Source of the DNA: an uncultured Bacteroidales bacterium
GTDB lineage: Bacteria > Bacteroidota > Bacteroidia > Bacteroidales > UBA932
DNA length: 23,139 nt
Assembly: GCA_946184255.1 (NCBI GenBank)
Contig: CAMHFA010000001.1
Coordinates: 1-23,139 of the forward strand
Reading direction: 5' to 3'
Each line of letters begins with the position of its first letter. Position 1 is the first letter of the stretch. Position numbers and translations under genes: made by a program. The notes below the pieces were generated by a model, which saw only the letters and a program-made list of their open reading frames with translations, was not told the origin of the DNA and did not search any database. Shown here piece by piece: positions 22,863 through 23,139 of the stretch.

Positions 22863-23139
22863 TTACTCGTTAGGAGCGACATCCCACCAGACTCTGTCCC
22901 AACGCTCGTCCCTGCCACCGCAGTAGGCGTCGATAGCCTTCTTGTACTCCTCAGGGTTACGGTCGATGTCGGTTGACTCGAAGGTATGACGGTAAGGAAG
23001 GACAGTGTGTCCACCATTGCTCTCTGTCTGATACTCAGTGAGTTTCATGGCAGGAGTATTGGTCCTCCTCCAGTCGGACCAGGCCTCGATGGAGTCGGTC
23101 AGGAAGCCTGCCATCCACCTCTGCATGCGGACCTCATAG
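22863..23139 (-). CDS. SusD/RagB family nutrient-binding outer membrane lipoprotein, C-terminal 92 residues (partial)
   Basis: The frame is open to the right edge, so the gene begins outside the window. The visible residues include YEVRMQRWMAGFLTDSIEAWSDWRRTNTPAMKL, whose pattern (Q/R-x-W, EAWSDWRRT, P near the end) is the conserved C-terminal block of SusD-like proteins, and the protein ends in DRVWWDVAPNE, a WWD ending common in the SusD-like_2 type. These lipoproteins cap a SusC TonB-dependent transporter and bind glycans or other nutrients at the cell surface. susC would be expected further right. The inverted repeat at 22801-22833 lies just downstream of the stop. Confidence 0.88.
   Translation of the reverse strand, partial: YEVRMQRWMAGFLTDSIEAWSDWRRTNTPAMKLTEYQTESNGGHTVLPYRHTFESTDIDRNPEEYKKAIDAYCGGRDERWDRVWWDVAPNE

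Noticed and set aside
1..23139. CRISPR array, insertion sequence, prophage or toxin-antitoxin system
   Set aside because: No spaced direct repeats, transposase, integrase or toxin-like small gene pair were found on either strand; nearly all sequence is covered by conserved genes.

Overview
The window looks like a chromosomal segment of a Bacteroidota bacterium, probably Bacteroidales. The basis is the partial SusD/RagB-type protein at the right edge, the long single-chain PurL, the NagB/PIG-L fusion, the PrephDT / aminotransferase / TyrA / DAHP synthase-chorismate mutase cluster, and -7 promoter elements of the TAnnTTTG type with few Shine-Dalgarno sequences. Base composition looks even, near half G+C by eye. 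I see no insertion sequence, integrase, prophage or CRISPR array.

Positions 1-9527 (minus strand) hold eight co-oriented genes with gaps of 3-27 bp. In transcription order they are a YpfJ-like zinc metallopeptidase, a fused NagB-like/PIG-L protein, nagB, two small exported proteins of unknown function, purL, rubredoxin, and cysS, which runs off the left edge. The only promoter-like site seen is upstream of the metallopeptidase. The run mixes amino-sugar catabolism, purine synthesis and tRNA charging.

Positions 9528-10785 contain tRNA-Leu(CAA) with a well-formed promoter and a long terminator hairpin that starts inside the tRNA 3' end, followed by a convergent DUF3667-like membrane protein gene.

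Positions 10786-17204 form a carbohydrate-oriented block. Two plus-strand genes encode a lipoprotein sugar isomerase/epimerase-like TIM barrel and a Tat-exported Gfo/Idh/MocA oxidoreductase. They converge, with a 6-bp overlap, on a minus-strand pair encoding a CE15-like esterase and a GH43 glycosidase. A PA14-metallophosphoesterase lipoprotein diverges from the GH43 gene across a 78-bp intergenic region that carries a 17-nt perfect palindrome. All five products carry export signals, so this looks like a small periplasmic or surface glycan-processing locus.

Positions 17255-22578 (plus strand) carry pyrH, frr and then the aromatic amino acid genes: prephenate dehydratase, aminotransferase, prephenate dehydrogenase, and bifunctional DAHP synthase-chorismate mutase. 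The last four cover the entry step of the shikimate pathway and the branch from chorismate to Phe and Tyr.

Positions 22579-22862 are non-coding with several hairpins and a T8 run. Beyond them is the C-terminus of a SusD-like protein on the minus strand, the likely end of a polysaccharide utilisation locus outside the window.

Most genes are conserved housekeeping. The points most worth a second look are the fused NagB/PIG-L protein with lost deaminase residues, the exported oxidoreductase/TIM-barrel pair next to GH43/CE15, the divergent palindrome, and the structured intergenic stretch at 22579-22862.
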